A DNA stretch of 64,000 nucleotides from G965220305 sp965220305 (GTDB lineage: Bacteria; Chloroflexota; Dehalococcoidia; Lucifugimonadales; UBA3495). The stretch covers positions 1,674,001-1,738,000 of the forward strand of contig OZ244817.1 of assembly GCA_965220305.1 (NCBI GenBank). Reading direction: 5' to 3'. The stretch's first letter is position 1. Every line of letters begins with the position of its first letter. The position numbers and the translations under genes are program-made. This document shows, piece after piece, positions 32,935-41,972 of this stretch. The notes beneath the pieces are model-generated. The model ran no database searches, had not been told where the DNA came from, and saw only the letters and a program-made list of their open reading frames with translations.

Positions 32935-34354
32935 GTAACTGTTCAGAGTTGAGGGGAAATCAGGAGCCTGCGGCATTCCAGGAGGGGATTGAGGCCCCGG
33001 GCCCGCCAGGTGCCAAAGAGAGATGCCAAGGTCATTTTGCTGTCGCTGCCCGCTTCCGAGCGGGTGCCGCCGCTGATTTTACGGCTGATCACCAGGTGGC
33101 GCAGGCTCCGTTCCGCGGCGTTGTTGTCAGATGGCGTCTCCGGGTGGGAAACGAAGACGAACAACTCCTTGATGTGCCGCTCAATCCGCCGGCACAGTTT
33201 TCCCTGGACGGCCAGCGGGTCCTCCAGGAAAGGGCGGCACAGCCCAAGCAACCGCCTTTCCAGCGTCAACTGCTCCCGTGAGGAACAGCCCCCGGCCGCC
33301 GCCCAACCCACGGCCTTGGCGTAGAGCCGTTGCACTCTCCGGGCCCACCGGACAAGACCGGCGTCTTCTGGGTACAGCGCCTTCAGCTTGTGGATGTCCC
33401 GCAACAGATGGGCCCAACACCGCTGCTTCAAGCCGGGGTAGTGGTGATAGGCTACGTAGCAGTCGCTCACCAGAATCCCGCCGAAGGACTCGCCCAGGAC
33501 CTCGTCCACCACCGCCCCGCCCCGGCCCCGGCGCAGGAAGTACCGCTCCGTGGACGTGCTGAAGGTCCAAACGTAGCCGTTGACTCCGTTCTCCCGCCAG
33601 CCCGTCTCATCAGCGTGGACCACCGGGCTGCTGCGGATGCGTTCCAGCGCTTCCGCTACGGCCGGCCAGGCCTGCTGCGCCACTTGATGAACAACACGGA
33701 CGATGGCCCCAACGCTCAGTTTCAACTGATGCAACGTTCGCAGATACCATTGGATTGTCCTTACCGGCAGCCGCCCCTCTTCCCGCAGGGTCACTATCAG
33801 GCTTACCAGGTTGGCCCCCAAGGGCTGGCGGCCCGCGGCCAGCCCTTTCAGAGGGTCCCGGGGCAGCCGCCGTTTCCGGCACAACGGACATATCCGGGCT
33901 ATGAATACGTGCTCTGTGACTTCCGCCGGGACTGCCGGAATGTCTATGATCTCCCGGGTCCGCTGCGCCCATCCCCCGGTCAGGGCAGTATGGCATTCGG
34001 GGCAAGACTCCGGGGCGTGGACCACCCGTCCAGTGGGTTCCATCCGCGGTCGGGCAAAGCCGTGCTGACGCTTCTTGCGCGGCTTCTTCTCCGCCGCCGG
34101 CTTCTTGCGCCTGGCGGCAGGCTTATGCCCCGGCATCCTGGCCCCCGGTCCGCCGCCGGACAGGCGGGCCTCCAGGCTTTCGACCCGCTGCCTCAGTTCC
34201 GCGATAATCTCCAGCAGCGTCTCCCGGCTCGCCTGGTCCAAGTCCAATTCCGCTTCCATTGTTCTCTTATGCCACAATCGCACCCCGGACGCCAGCGTTT
34301 TTCCGCCCAGCAAGAAAATTCAGCATATTCGCCTCATCAAGTCTGAACAGTTAC
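32935..34354 (-). mobile_element. IS66-family insertion sequence, single-gene type, 1420 bp
   Basis: 13-bp perfect terminal inverted repeats GTAACTGTTCAGA (32935-32947 and complement 34342-34354) enclose one tnpC-like gene. There is no tnpA or tnpB, as in the ISBst12 subgroup. The 8-bp flanks (CTTCATCG and GTTGGCGC) do not match, so no target duplication is visible. Confidence 0.85.
32943..34259 (-). CDS. tnpC: IS66-family transposase (TnpC)
   Basis: 438 residues from the ATG at 34259 (a longer start at 34313 would add 18). N-terminal leucine-rich coiled coil (LLEIIAELRQRVESLEARL), a basic KKPAAEKKPRKKRQH stretch, then a zinc-binding domain (CPECH ... ICPLCRKRR). The catalytic core follows: SSPVVHADETGWR (Asp), ILVSDCYVAYHHY (Asp), and TPSDNNAAERSLRHLVISRKISGG (Glu in the IS66 signature). 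It ends normally just inside the left inverted repeat. Complete and possibly active. Confidence 0.93.
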   Translation of the reverse strand: MEAELDLDQASRETLLEIIAELRQRVESLEARLSGGGPGARMPGHKPAARRKKPAAEKKPRKKRQHGFARPRMEPTGRVVHAPESCPECHTALTGGWAQRTREIIDIPAVPAEVTEHVFIARICPLCRKRRLPRDPLKGLAAGRQPLGANLVSLIVTLREEGRLPVRTIQWYLRTLHQLKLSVGAIVRVVHQVAQQAWPAVAEALERIRSSPVVHADETGWRENGVNGYVWTFSTSTERYFLRRGRGGAVVDEVLGESFGGILVSDCYVAYHHYPGLKQRCWAHLLRDIHKLKALYPEDAGLVRWARRVQRLYAKAVGWAAAGGCSSREQLTLERRLLGLCRPFLEDPLAVQGKLCRRIERHIKELFVFVSHPETPSDNNAAERSLRHLVISRKISGGTRSEAGSDSKMTLASLFGTWRARGLNPLLECRRLLISPQL

Positions 34355-34517
34355 GTTGGCGCTTCCTTCATGGCCCCTATCCAAGACCGGTGATATAATC
34401 CCTGGGAATTTCGCGGGACTCCATTGTCGAGCCAGGCCGCCGCTGTTATTAGCTACGGCAGCGGGTATCGCCGGTATGCGGACCTCGCAAACAAAATAGG
34501 CGCAAGGAGAATAGATT

Positions 34518-35414
34518 ATGAAAGTAGGATTCATTGGGGTTGGCAACATGGGCAACCCCATGGCTACCAACTTGGTCCGGGCTGGACACGAGGTCACCGT
34601 CCACGACTTGCGCCGGGAGGCGGCCACCAACCTGCTGGAAATGGGGGCCAGGTGGGTCGACACTCCCAAGGACGCGGTGCCGGGCAACGAGGTGGTCTTT
34701 ACCTCCCTGCCGGTGCCCCGGGACGTGGAAGCGGTGGTCACGGGCGAAAACGGCATACTGGAGGGCTGCATTCCCGGCTCGGTGTACGTTGACCTGTCCA
34801 CCAACTCACCCACCACCATCCGCCGCCTCCACGATATTGGCGCCGCCCAGGGCGTCACAGTGCTGGACGCGCCGGTCAGCGGCGGCGTCTACGGCGCGGC
34901 GGCGGGCACCCTGGCGGTCATGGTGGGCGGCGATAGGCCCACCTTCGACCGGATGAAGCCTACCCTGGACGCCATCGGCAGCCACGTGGTTTACTGCGGC
35001 CCCATCGGCAACGGAATGGTGTGCAAGATTTGCAACAACCTGCTCAGCATGGGCATCGGCGTGCTCATGTCCGAGGCCCTGACCCTGGGTGTGAAGGCCG
35101 GGGTGGACCTGGCGGTGCTGGCCGACGTAATCGCCAACAGCTCCGGCGGGAACCGTCGCCTGGTGGAGAAATTCCCCCGCTACCTGTTCAAGGACAACTT
35201 CGAGCCCGGATTCGCCACCGCACTGGCCGCCAAGGACGTGCGGCTAGCCACCGACCTGGGGCGGGAGTACGGCATTCCCATGGAGCTTTCCAACCTGGTG
35301 GACCAGCGGCACGTGGAGGCCATGTTCCGGGGCTGGGGACCGGAGGACTCGGACGCGGTGGCCCGCCTCCAGGAAGAGAAGTCGGGAGTACAGCTACGCC
35401 TGCCTGACGTGTAG
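34518..35414 (+). CDS. NAD(P)-dependent 3-hydroxyisobutyrate dehydrogenase family protein
   Basis: 298 residues, with AAGGAGAA before the ATG. Rossmann motif GFIGVGNMGNPMATNL (GxGxxG) at the N-terminus. Substrate-binding YVDLSTNSPTT and LDAPVSGGVYGA, the catalytic Lys in GMVCKICNNLLSMG, and the C-terminal helical domain with GFATALAAKDVRLATDLG. It oxidises a beta-hydroxy acid such as 3-hydroxyisobutyrate, tartronate semialdehyde or a sulfonate analogue; the substrate cannot be told. No valine-pathway neighbours. It lies 163 bp after the IS66 element. Confidence 0.95.
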   Translation: MKVGFIGVGNMGNPMATNLVRAGHEVTVHDLRREAATNLLEMGARWVDTPKDAVPGNEVVFTSLPVPRDVEAVVTGENGILEGCIPGSVYVDLSTNSPTTIRRLHDIGAAQGVTVLDAPVSGGVYGAAAGTLAVMVGGDRPTFDRMKPTLDAIGSHVVYCGPIGNGMVCKICNNLLSMGIGVLMSEALTLGVKAGVDLAVLADVIANSSGGNRRLVEKFPRYLFKDNFEPGFATALAAKDVRLATDLGREYGIPMELSNLVDQRHVEAMFRGWGPEDSDAVARLQEEKSGVQLRLPDV

Positions 35415-35508
35415 CCGTCCGGGGCGGCGGTGATGAGCATTTGCCCCAAGGCGTAGGGGCGAGGAGAGGGTATTACTATAACTTTATCACCCACTAGGGA
35501 GCAGTGAC

Positions 35509-35715
35509 ATGACTACCCCGGCCACCGAATCCCCCGACTTCTCCCGGTCCCTCGGATTCCTCGAAGGCCGAGTCGCCGAACATTCGGCCATCCTCCAGGA
35601 TCTGAGAGACGGCCAGCGGCAACTCCATACCCGGATTGACCGGCTATTCTTGGCTATGCTGGGAATAGGGGCGGCCCAAATCGCCCTGCTGATTACCCTG
35701 GTAGTCCGCGGATAA
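35509..35715 (+). CDS. Small single-helix membrane protein
   Basis: 68 residues, with GGGAG eight bases before the ATG. The first part is a short helix (FLEGRVAEHSAILQDLRDGQRQLHTRIDRL written in part: residues 15-45), able to form a coiled coil. One C-terminal membrane segment follows (FLAMLGIGAAQIALLITLVV). This layout is common in small uncharacterised proteins. Role unknown. Confidence 0.6.
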   Translation: MTTPATESPDFSRSLGFLEGRVAEHSAILQDLRDGQRQLHTRIDRLFLAMLGIGAAQIALLITLVVRG

Positions 35716-35783
35716 TCAGGCTTCCTCCAGGGGTACGGCGCGGCTGAAAGGATGGGCGTAATGGGCGGCGACGGGGGCCATCG

Positions 35784-36587
35784 CTAGGGGTTAATTAAAC
35801 TGCTCCGGCGACCAACGATGTAGGTCTCGCGGCGCTCCACGTAGTCGGCCAACACGCCCATCAGGGCCTGGGGCCGCTCGGCCAGGATGAGGTGCCCGGC
35901 ATCGTAGACGATGGAAACGTTGCAGTTGGGGACCCTCCCCCGGTAAACACTGGCTGCGCCATCGGCCACCGCCCGGTCCCGCAGGCCAAAGACCACCAGG
36001 GTGGGGCACTGGACTTCGCCCAGCCGGTACTCGGCCTCGGCGTCGTGGCCGGCCCCCTCCAACCGCTGCGCCAGGGCCAACTCCTTGGCCAGCGCCTCCG
36101 AGTCCACCACCGGCAGGCCCTGGTCCGGATGGGCCAGCAACCGGGGCATCTGCTCCAGAGTTCCGGTCAGGGGGCCGCCCTGGGGTAGAATGGCCCGGGG
36201 CGAAATCAGCACCAGGGCTTCCACCCGGTCGGGCCACCGTAGGGCCTGCCACAGGGCCACGTGGGCGCTGAAGGAAGAGCCGATGAGGGTGTACTGTCCC
36301 CCGGCCACCGTGGCGGCGGCCCGGGCCGAGGTGTCGGCCAGGTCCTTCACACCGGAGGACACGGCGTTGACCGGAGATGCGCCGAAGCCCGGCAGTTGCA
36401 GGACCACCACGCGGTAATGCTGGGCCAGCGCCGCCGGAATTTGCCCGGCAAACCAGGAAACGCCTTCCAGTAGGACCACCGTACCACTTTCCCGGGGTCG
36501 GCCACCCTCTCGGTAGTTGATAAGGAATCTGTCTGCTTCTACCTGGCCTTCTTGGAATTCCGCGGCGGCTGGGGGTATATCTACCAT
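35784..36587 (-). CDS. Alpha/beta hydrolase
   Basis: 267 residues. Oxyanion/entry strand TVVLLEGVSWFAGQIPAAL, strand VVVLQLPGFGAS, nucleophile elbow LIGSSFSAHVALW (Ser), acid in VVFGLRDRAVADG (Asp) and base in IVYDAGHLILAERP (His). The complete triad suggests an active esterase, C-C hydrolase or haloperoxidase-like enzyme; the substrate is unknown. GGGAAAG precedes the ATG. Monocistronic. Confidence 0.9.
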   Translation of the reverse strand: MVDIPPAAAEFQEGQVEADRFLINYREGGRPRESGTVVLLEGVSWFAGQIPAALAQHYRVVVLQLPGFGASPVNAVSSGVKDLADTSARAAATVAGGQYTLIGSSFSAHVALWQALRWPDRVEALVLISPRAILPQGGPLTGTLEQMPRLLAHPDQGLPVVDSEALAKELALAQRLEGAGHDAEAEYRLGEVQCPTLVVFGLRDRAVADGAASVYRGRVPNCNVSIVYDAGHLILAERPQALMGVLADYVERRETYIVGRRSSLINP

Positions 36588-37533
36588 CTTCTTTCCCTAA
36601 TTTTGATTGCCGACGACCCTGCGCCCTGGCGGGACGCGACATGGCGAATGGACCGGATTGGTCCTCCGCTACAGTATAGCAGCCTGTGGTTGGCGGGGGT
36701 GGGACTGGCGGGAAATACGGTGGCTTTTGATTATGCCGGTAGAGGCAAGTTCGTCCTACCGGCAGGCCAGCACCTCCGCCCCGTCATTTCTATGAAAATA
36801 AGGAGCTTCATCCTATTACCTGCCCTTCACAAAGCCACCGTAATCCGGCGGGGGACAGAATGACGATGGGGAACAAAGAAAGCCAGGCACGACCTTGCGA
36901 CCGTGCCTGGCTATTCATTCTCGGCTGGGGCTTACCGCTTACCCGCCTGGCTGGCGGGAGGAGCTGTCCCATTCATCATGGCCCGGGGGCTGTAAAGCCC
37001 CGGATGCGGTGAAGCCACCGATTCTCGTATGCCTCCGCTGGCGCTTTATCTTTTATTGCTCCTCTACCTCCAGGCCAGCGGAGGCGCTACAAGGGTACTT
37101 CCACGCATGATTCCACTCGAACAAACGAACCATGACCACCTCGCATTGGCCCGTAGGCCGGTTTCTGACGGTAGAAGGGCCAAGACCCATCCACCCGGCC
37201 CCAACAGGCCCGAATTCAGGGAGGGGGGTTCCCAGCGTATCCGCCCTCGCCCCATAGCCCCGCTTGGCTTACGCTTCGTCGGCGCCTTCTGGGGACCCCT
37301 GCCCTGCTTTCGCTCTGGGCTTGTTTGGAACGTATTCCTACGTTAGCAGACGTCATATGTGTTGTCAATACCCATATTCCTCGAATTTCTACATGTTTTA
37401 GTTGTTATATACTTCACAATCATCAGGTATCGTAACCAATATTCGGCCCAGCGGCGAACAGGCCGCGTTATGTACGAGAAGTATTACTAGTATACGTAAT
37501 GATGATGCCATTAAAATACGTAACACATCTTAT
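36588..37533. other. Long intergenic region with hairpins and repeats
   Basis: No gene seen. It repeats the GATTATGCCGGTAGAGGC piece known from 4617, then shows three hairpins in a row: AGCCAGGCACG/CGTGCCTGGCT (36881-36912), GGGGCT/AGCCCC (about 36989), and GCCTCCGCTGG/CCAGCGGAGGC (37030-37084). From about 37340 the sequence becomes strongly AT-rich, ahead of the receiver-like gene. Confidence 0.45.
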
Positions 37534-37563
37534 TTGACAGCAATACTTTGGTCTTACTATATC
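37534..37563 (+). promoter_or_regulatory. Candidate promoter in the AT-rich island
   Basis: TTGACA (37534-37539), 18 bases, TATATC (37558-37563). It would drive the receiver-like gene at 37684 with a leader of about 115 bases. Confidence 0.4.
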
Positions 37564-37683
37564 GTAATCAGCAATATATAACGATTACTTCGTGAAATAG
37601 GGAACAATATTGACGAATACATATAAAGATGGTACATAGACCGCAATCTCCTTAACAGCCTATTCGAGACCGAGGTGGCAGGT

Positions 37684-38052
37684 ATGGTTACACGAGTGCA
37701 GGGGAAAACGTTGGTAATAGGCAATTACAGGAACCGTTGCAACGTAATCAAGGCCCTGGCGGGGGCGGAGTTCAGGATCATAGAGGCGACGGAGGGCATA
37801 CGGGGACTGAAGCACATCATCGACGAGGCCCCCAATGTCGTCATCATCAATCAGGGAAAGTTCATTGAGGAGACCATCAGGCTGCTGCGCGCCGTGCGGT
37901 GCCTGACTTCGGCGCCCATTCTGGTGGTGGGACCCCAGGATGAAGAGGGCATATCCCGTTTGCGCCTCAATGGGGCCGACGCTTATCTGCCCCGGATCTT
38001 CGACGTGGGGACCCTCCTGGCTAAAATGCGCATCCTGTTGAGCCGGAACTGA
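37684..38052 (+). CDS. Receiver-like protein without the standard phospho-acceptor
   Basis: 122 residues from the ATG at 37684, with GAGGTGG before; a GTG nine bases earlier is possible. The fold pattern is a CheY-type receiver: FRIIEATEGIRGLKHIIDEAPNVVIIN, APILVVGPQDEEG, LRLNGADAYLPRIFDVGTLLAKMRILL. Where receivers have the phosphorylated Asp (vvllDi) this protein has VVIINQGKF, with no Asp. The acidic pair near the N-terminus is also missing (LVIGNYRNR). So it is probably a phosphorylation-independent receiver. The USP-CNBD gene follows 296 bp later, and a signalling role together is conceivable. Confidence 0.65.
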   Translation: MVTRVQGKTLVIGNYRNRCNVIKALAGAEFRIIEATEGIRGLKHIIDEAPNVVIINQGKFIEETIRLLRAVRCLTSAPILVVGPQDEEGISRLRLNGADAYLPRIFDVGTLLAKMRILLSRN

Positions 38053-38348
38053 AGCCCGGGGTAAGGCTAGGGACTTTCAAACGTGCGCAAATGACCTCTC
38101 TTGGTCAGCCAGTCCAACCAACAGGGTTAGTCCGACCTTCGACAAGCTCAGGATGACGGTTGGGGCCCCACCCTCTTGGATTCCGGTCTCCTTGGAATGA
38201 CGGGTAGAGACTTGCTTCGGGTGAGCTTGAGCCGGTTTCCAAACCATTGACGGATGGGAGACAATGTACCGGATGCGGCGCCCAAGGCGCGCATCGCCGG
38301 ACCGAACACCAGCAGCCCCGGGCCAACCTTTTACTCGGGAGGTCAGTC
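38053..38348. repeat. Short intergenic region with two repeat types
   Basis: Contains TTCGACAAGCTCAGGATGACGG (38139) and a variant of the main palindrome (38176-38203, GGATTCCGGTCTCC...). No gene. Confidence 0.45.
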
Positions 38349-39299
38349 ATGTACCAAAAAGTCCTAGTCCCTCTGGATGGCTCCAGGGAATCGGAAGAAG
38401 TGCTCAACCTGGTCAGGGGGGAAATTGAGTCTGAGGGCGAAGTTATTCTGCTCCAGGTCATCCCACCCGCCAAGACCCAGACAGTAGGCATCCACGTCAT
38501 TCTGGCCAGCCAGCAAGAGGACGCCAATCGCCACGAGACTATGGGCTATCTCCGGTCTGCGGCCCGCCAACACGGGGGGCCTTCCAGTGGATGGCGCTGT
38601 GAAGTTGCCGTCTCCGATTCGGTCGCCGAAGGGATTGCCAACCTGGCGGAACGGGAGCAAGTTGACCTCATTGCCATGTATACCCACGACCGCAATCTGC
38701 TGGCCCGGCACATCAAGAAGAGCGTCGCCCAGGAAGTACGACGGAAAGCCACCACCGAAGTTCGGGTGTTTGGCATTACGGAACTGTCCGGGTACACCCA
38801 CGGGGAAATGGAGGTCGACGCTAAGCCCGAACTGGAGGCCAGCCTGCTCAAGCAGATTGACGTTTTCAATAACCTATCTGACGAACAAATAGGCAAGCTG
38901 GCAGTTATAGGAAACCAACTGCACATTCCGGCTGGGGGCAAAATGGGCGAAGGTGGTGAGCCGGGCCAGTACCTATACGCCATTCTGGAGGGAGAGGCCC
39001 ACCTGACAATCCACTCGGAGGTGGGGGAGGTTTCGGTCCGGGTTGCCCGTCCCGGCGAGGCGTTTCCCCTGGCCACCCTGCTGGGCTCCGGGACCCTTAT
39101 CACCTCCGGGGAAGCGCTGACCGACGTGGAGGCGCTAGCCATACCCCGCTCTGATTTGCTCCGGGAATGTACCAGGGACACCGAGATGGGAATGCGTATC
39201 TACGCCGCCGTCGGTCGTCTGTTCTCCAATCGCTACGCTGAGACCCTGACCCAATTGGCCATCAACGCCGAGCGGGAACTGCGGGAAACCAACGCCTGA
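38349..39299 (+). CDS. Universal stress protein fused to a cyclic nucleotide-binding domain
   Basis: 316 residues from the ATG at 38349 (GGGAGG before it; an earlier start has no site). Residues 1-140 are a UspA domain: YQKVLVPLDGSRESEEVL, EVILLQVIPP, VDLIAMYTHDR. The ATP-binding glycine motif near its end is degraded. Residues about 165-300 are a CAP-type beta-roll: FNNLSDEQIGKLAVIG, QYLYAILEGEAHLTI, VRVARPGEAFPLATLLGSG. The usual RxS/T phosphate-binding cassette is altered, so the nucleotide bound is uncertain. No kinase or HTH domain follows. UspA-CNBD fusions are uncommon. The receiver-like gene lies upstream. Confidence 0.8.
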   Translation: MYQKVLVPLDGSRESEEVLNLVRGEIESEGEVILLQVIPPAKTQTVGIHVILASQQEDANRHETMGYLRSAARQHGGPSSGWRCEVAVSDSVAEGIANLAEREQVDLIAMYTHDRNLLARHIKKSVAQEVRRKATTEVRVFGITELSGYTHGEMEVDAKPELEASLLKQIDVFNNLSDEQIGKLAVIGNQLHIPAGGKMGEGGEPGQYLYAILEGEAHLTIHSEVGEVSVRVARPGEAFPLATLLGSGTLITSGEALTDVEALAIPRSDLLRECTRDTEMGMRIYAAVGRLFSNRYAETLTQLAINAERELRETNA

Positions 39300-39685
39300 G
39301 GCGCTGTCCCTCCCCAAACCTCCCTGAATTCCGGCCCCGTTGCAGAACGGGGCCGGCTCTGCGCCGGAAGGACGGCGGGGCCCGGTGAAGGCCAAACAAG
39401 AGGATAAAAATCCCCTGTTTTCATGCGAATGGCGAGAGGGTTTCGGCACTCCCATCCCTTTTCACCCCCTCTCTAACTCCACCCCTGGAATCCGGCCTCC
39501 GCCGGAATGACGGGTCCTCGCTGTGGCCACGGCTCGGAATCTCGCGGGCGAGGGGAGTGACGCCAAGGAATGACGGGTTGCCCATCGAAGATATGGGACC
39601 TGTCTCCGGAAACCAGACCGGGATTCCCCGGAAACGCCCCGGCTTTATGGGCCATCATGGGTTGCCCATGCTTTAGAATGGGAAG
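39300..39685. repeat. Intergenic region with palindromes
   Basis: Hairpin GGCCCCGTT/AACGGGGCC (39334-39355) inside a broken copy of the main palindrome, and an intact copy at 39482-39513. CTTTAGAATG just before the next start may be a -10 element, giving an almost leaderless transcript. Confidence 0.45.
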
Positions 39686-40195
39686 ATGCCCAATCTTCGC
39701 ATCCTTCAAGCCCCCATCAAACTGATGGCATCGCACCGCTTTCAGGTGGAAGGGGAGAGTATGCTGCCCACCCTGGCCCCGGGGCAGCACGTTCTGGCCC
39801 GGCCCACGGGAGGTCCCAGACCAGGGCTCGGCAGGGGAGACATAGTGGTTTTGCGACACCCACAATGGGGGCAGACCCCCCTCATCAAGCGGGTAGTCGG
39901 GAGGCCCCAAGAGTACATCCACCTGAGGGACGACGGCGTACATATAGACGACCAAGACCCTCCGCTGCGGGAGTCCTACCTGGCTGGCCCCCCCTGCCCC
40001 GACACGGGGCACCCTCGCCGCTGGTTCACCGGACCGGAAGAGTATTTCGTGATGGGGGACAACCGCAGCGACAGCCTGGACAGCCGTACCCTGGGGCCCG
40101 TTCCATCCCACTGCATCCTGGGGCTGGTCTGGCTGCGGTGCTGGCCGCCGGCGGCGTGGGGGAAGGTCGCGGGCAAGCCCGGCAGCTCGGCTTAG
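39686..40195 (+). CDS. Signal peptidase I-like S26 protein without membrane anchor
   Basis: 169 residues. Catalytic Ser in VEGESMLPTLAPGQHVL and general-base Lys in PLIKRVVGRPQEYI, the S26 Ser-Lys pair. The third motif YFVMGDNRSDSLDSRTLGPV is classic. The N-terminus has no hydrophobic anchor, unlike signal peptidase I, so it resembles short S26 proteins such as Ni-superoxide dismutase maturation protease; no sodN is nearby. A later start (ATG 39725) would give 156 residues and still keep the active site. Confidence 0.75.
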   Translation: MPNLRILQAPIKLMASHRFQVEGESMLPTLAPGQHVLARPTGGPRPGLGRGDIVVLRHPQWGQTPLIKRVVGRPQEYIHLRDDGVHIDDQDPPLRESYLAGPPCPDTGHPRRWFTGPEEYFVMGDNRSDSLDSRTLGPVPSHCILGLVWLRCWPPAAWGKVAGKPGSSA

Positions 40196-40294
40196 ACTGC
40201 CCAGAGGGAACGTGAAAGCATCGCTTCGGGACGGCCCTTCCTTCAAGTCCGGCGCGGCCAACGTGGTGCGGCGCATCCGGGGCGCGTCATTCTC

Positions 40295-41164
40295 ATGCCC
40301 CTGGTCATCAACCGACCGGTCATCCTGGCGTGGCGGGTCTGCGTTAGTATGGTGCGGGACGACGACGCCCACCAGGCCGCGGGAGTGGCCTACTATGCCC
40401 TCTTCTCCCTGTTCCCCCTGCTGCTGGGATTTCTCTCCATCATGGGCATGGTCCTGCACTCGCCGGAGTTGCAGCGGGACTTCATCGTCTTTGTAACCAA
40501 CAATCTGCCCGGGTTGGAGGAGTTTGTCGCCAGCAATGTGCATGAGATTGTGGAATTCCGAGGCATACTGGGCGCTGCGGCCCTCTTCGGCCTCTTCTGG
40601 TCCGGCACTGCCGTCTTCGCCGCCATCAGCCGGACGGTGAACCGGGTCTGGGGTGTGGAACACCGGCGTCCCTTCTACATCGCTAAACCGCTGCAGATGG
40701 GTCTGGCCCTGCTGTTGGGCATCCTGTTCCTGCTATCCACCGCGGCCAGTTCCTTCATCCGCATCTACATCAACCGCGACCTGGGCTTTCCCGGCCAGGG
40801 GTTCTTCATGGAGTTGGGCCTGGAGCAGTTGGTGCTGTACCTTATCCCCTGGGGCATCTCCCTGGTAATCTTCTTGTTCATTTACTGGTTCGTGCCCAAC
40901 TGCAAGACCTACTGGCGCTACATCTGGCTGGGGGCGCTGGTGGCGGCGGCGCTGTTCGAGGCCAGCAAGTTCATCTTCGTGTGGTACCTGGAGAACGTGG
41001 CTGTTTACTCCCAGTTGTACGGCTCCCTGGCGTCGGTTATGGCCCTGCTGTTCTGGGCCTACTTCTCATCGCTGATTGTCATCATGGGGGCCGTAATCAA
41101 CGTCGAGTACGAGCGGCTGCACCACCCGTTGCCTTCCGACGGAAGCACGGCACCCCTGGCGTAG
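40295..41164 (+). CDS. YihY/BrkB family membrane protein
   Basis: 289 residues with about six membrane helices, the length and topology of YihY/BrkB. Family motifs: DDAHQAAGVAYYALFSLFPLLLG near the N-terminus, LFGLFWSGTAVFAAISRTVNRVW, and YGSLASVMALLFWAYFSSLIVIMGAVINVEYER at the end (last helix). It was once thought to be RNase BN; its function is unknown. It starts 99 bp after the S26 gene on the same strand. Confidence 0.92.
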   Translation: MPLVINRPVILAWRVCVSMVRDDDAHQAAGVAYYALFSLFPLLLGFLSIMGMVLHSPELQRDFIVFVTNNLPGLEEFVASNVHEIVEFRGILGAAALFGLFWSGTAVFAAISRTVNRVWGVEHRRPFYIAKPLQMGLALLLGILFLLSTAASSFIRIYINRDLGFPGQGFFMELGLEQLVLYLIPWGISLVIFLFIYWFVPNCKTYWRYIWLGALVAAALFEASKFIFVWYLENVAVYSQLYGSLASVMALLFWAYFSSLIVIMGAVINVEYERLHHPLPSDGSTAPLA

Positions 41165-41588
41165 AGGGTACCCCCCGAAGGCCCGTGCATCCTGGGCTTG
41201 TCGAAGGGCCGGTACAAGGCCCGGCAGGCTCACCACAAAGGGAGATCCTACTTCTCTCGCCAAGATGGTCCTTCATAACCCTCCCCAAAAATGGGGCGAG
41301 GGAGCATGGCTGTGCGCCCCTACGGGCTCCTTTCCCATTGAGCGGCGCGGTGGAGTGGGTGTACCCCTCAGCATCCCCACTTCTGGATTCCGGCCTCCGC
41401 CGGAATGACGGGCAGTTCCGGCCGGCCTCCGCTGGAATTGCCCGTGGCATTGTGAAGAACAGTTAAGAGCCGGTATGACGGAGGTTGCAGCCGGGGGAAA
41501 ATAAGGGCCGACGTGTTGCCGGCCCCCACTGTCAATGCCAAATTATACCCCGCCGGTTGTAGCAACCAGGCTGGGGTCCTTTACTGGG
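41165..41588. repeat. Intergenic region with dispersed repeats
   Basis: Contains the CTTGTCGAAGGG repeat (about 41198, reversed) and a good copy of the main palindrome (41382-41411). No gene; the facing genes converge here. Confidence 0.45.
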
Positions 41589-41858
41589 TCACAGCTTCCA
41601 GAAGTTACCCACCTGGCAGATCATGTCCACCTTGTGGATGGACTCGGCGGGCCAGCCCACCATGTTAATCCAGTCCTCGAAGTGGGCCTGCTCCACCGCC
41701 TCGCACTCGGAAATCAGCTTGCCGTTTTCCAGGTCGCCGTAGACCTTGACCACGGTGGTGCGACGGTCGGGACGCCACTTGCGCACGGCGTCCAGCTTGC
41801 CCCGGAAGTCCTCTTCGGTGATGCCGGGGACGTTGTGAATCGCGATGAATCGGGCCAT
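41589..41858 (-). CDS. DUF4242-like small protein
   Basis: 89 residues, with GAGG before the ATG. The pattern RFIAIHNVPGITEEDF, TVVKVYGDLENGKLISECEAVEQAHFEDW suggests a ferredoxin-like alpha/beta fold related to nickel-binding DUF4242 proteins. The Cys and His in the middle (ISECEAVEQAHF) could bind metal. It lies downstream of the two MaoC-type genes on the same strand and may be co-transcribed with them. Function unknown. Confidence 0.55.
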   Translation of the reverse strand: MARFIAIHNVPGITEEDFRGKLDAVRKWRPDRRTTVVKVYGDLENGKLISECEAVEQAHFEDWINMVGWPAESIHKVDMICQVGNFWKL

Positions 41859-41972
41859 GTTTTACCTCGTCAATGCTAGATGGGCCAACGCGGCGCTGGA
41901 AGCTAATGCTGGCGGGCCAAATCCCGCAGCAGCCCGCCCCGGAACGCTGTTGCTGGAATAAACCGGGGCCCC

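Noticed and set aside
32935..34362. 8-bp target duplication for the IS66 element
   Set aside because: The two 8-bp flanks differ clearly, so no duplication can be claimed.
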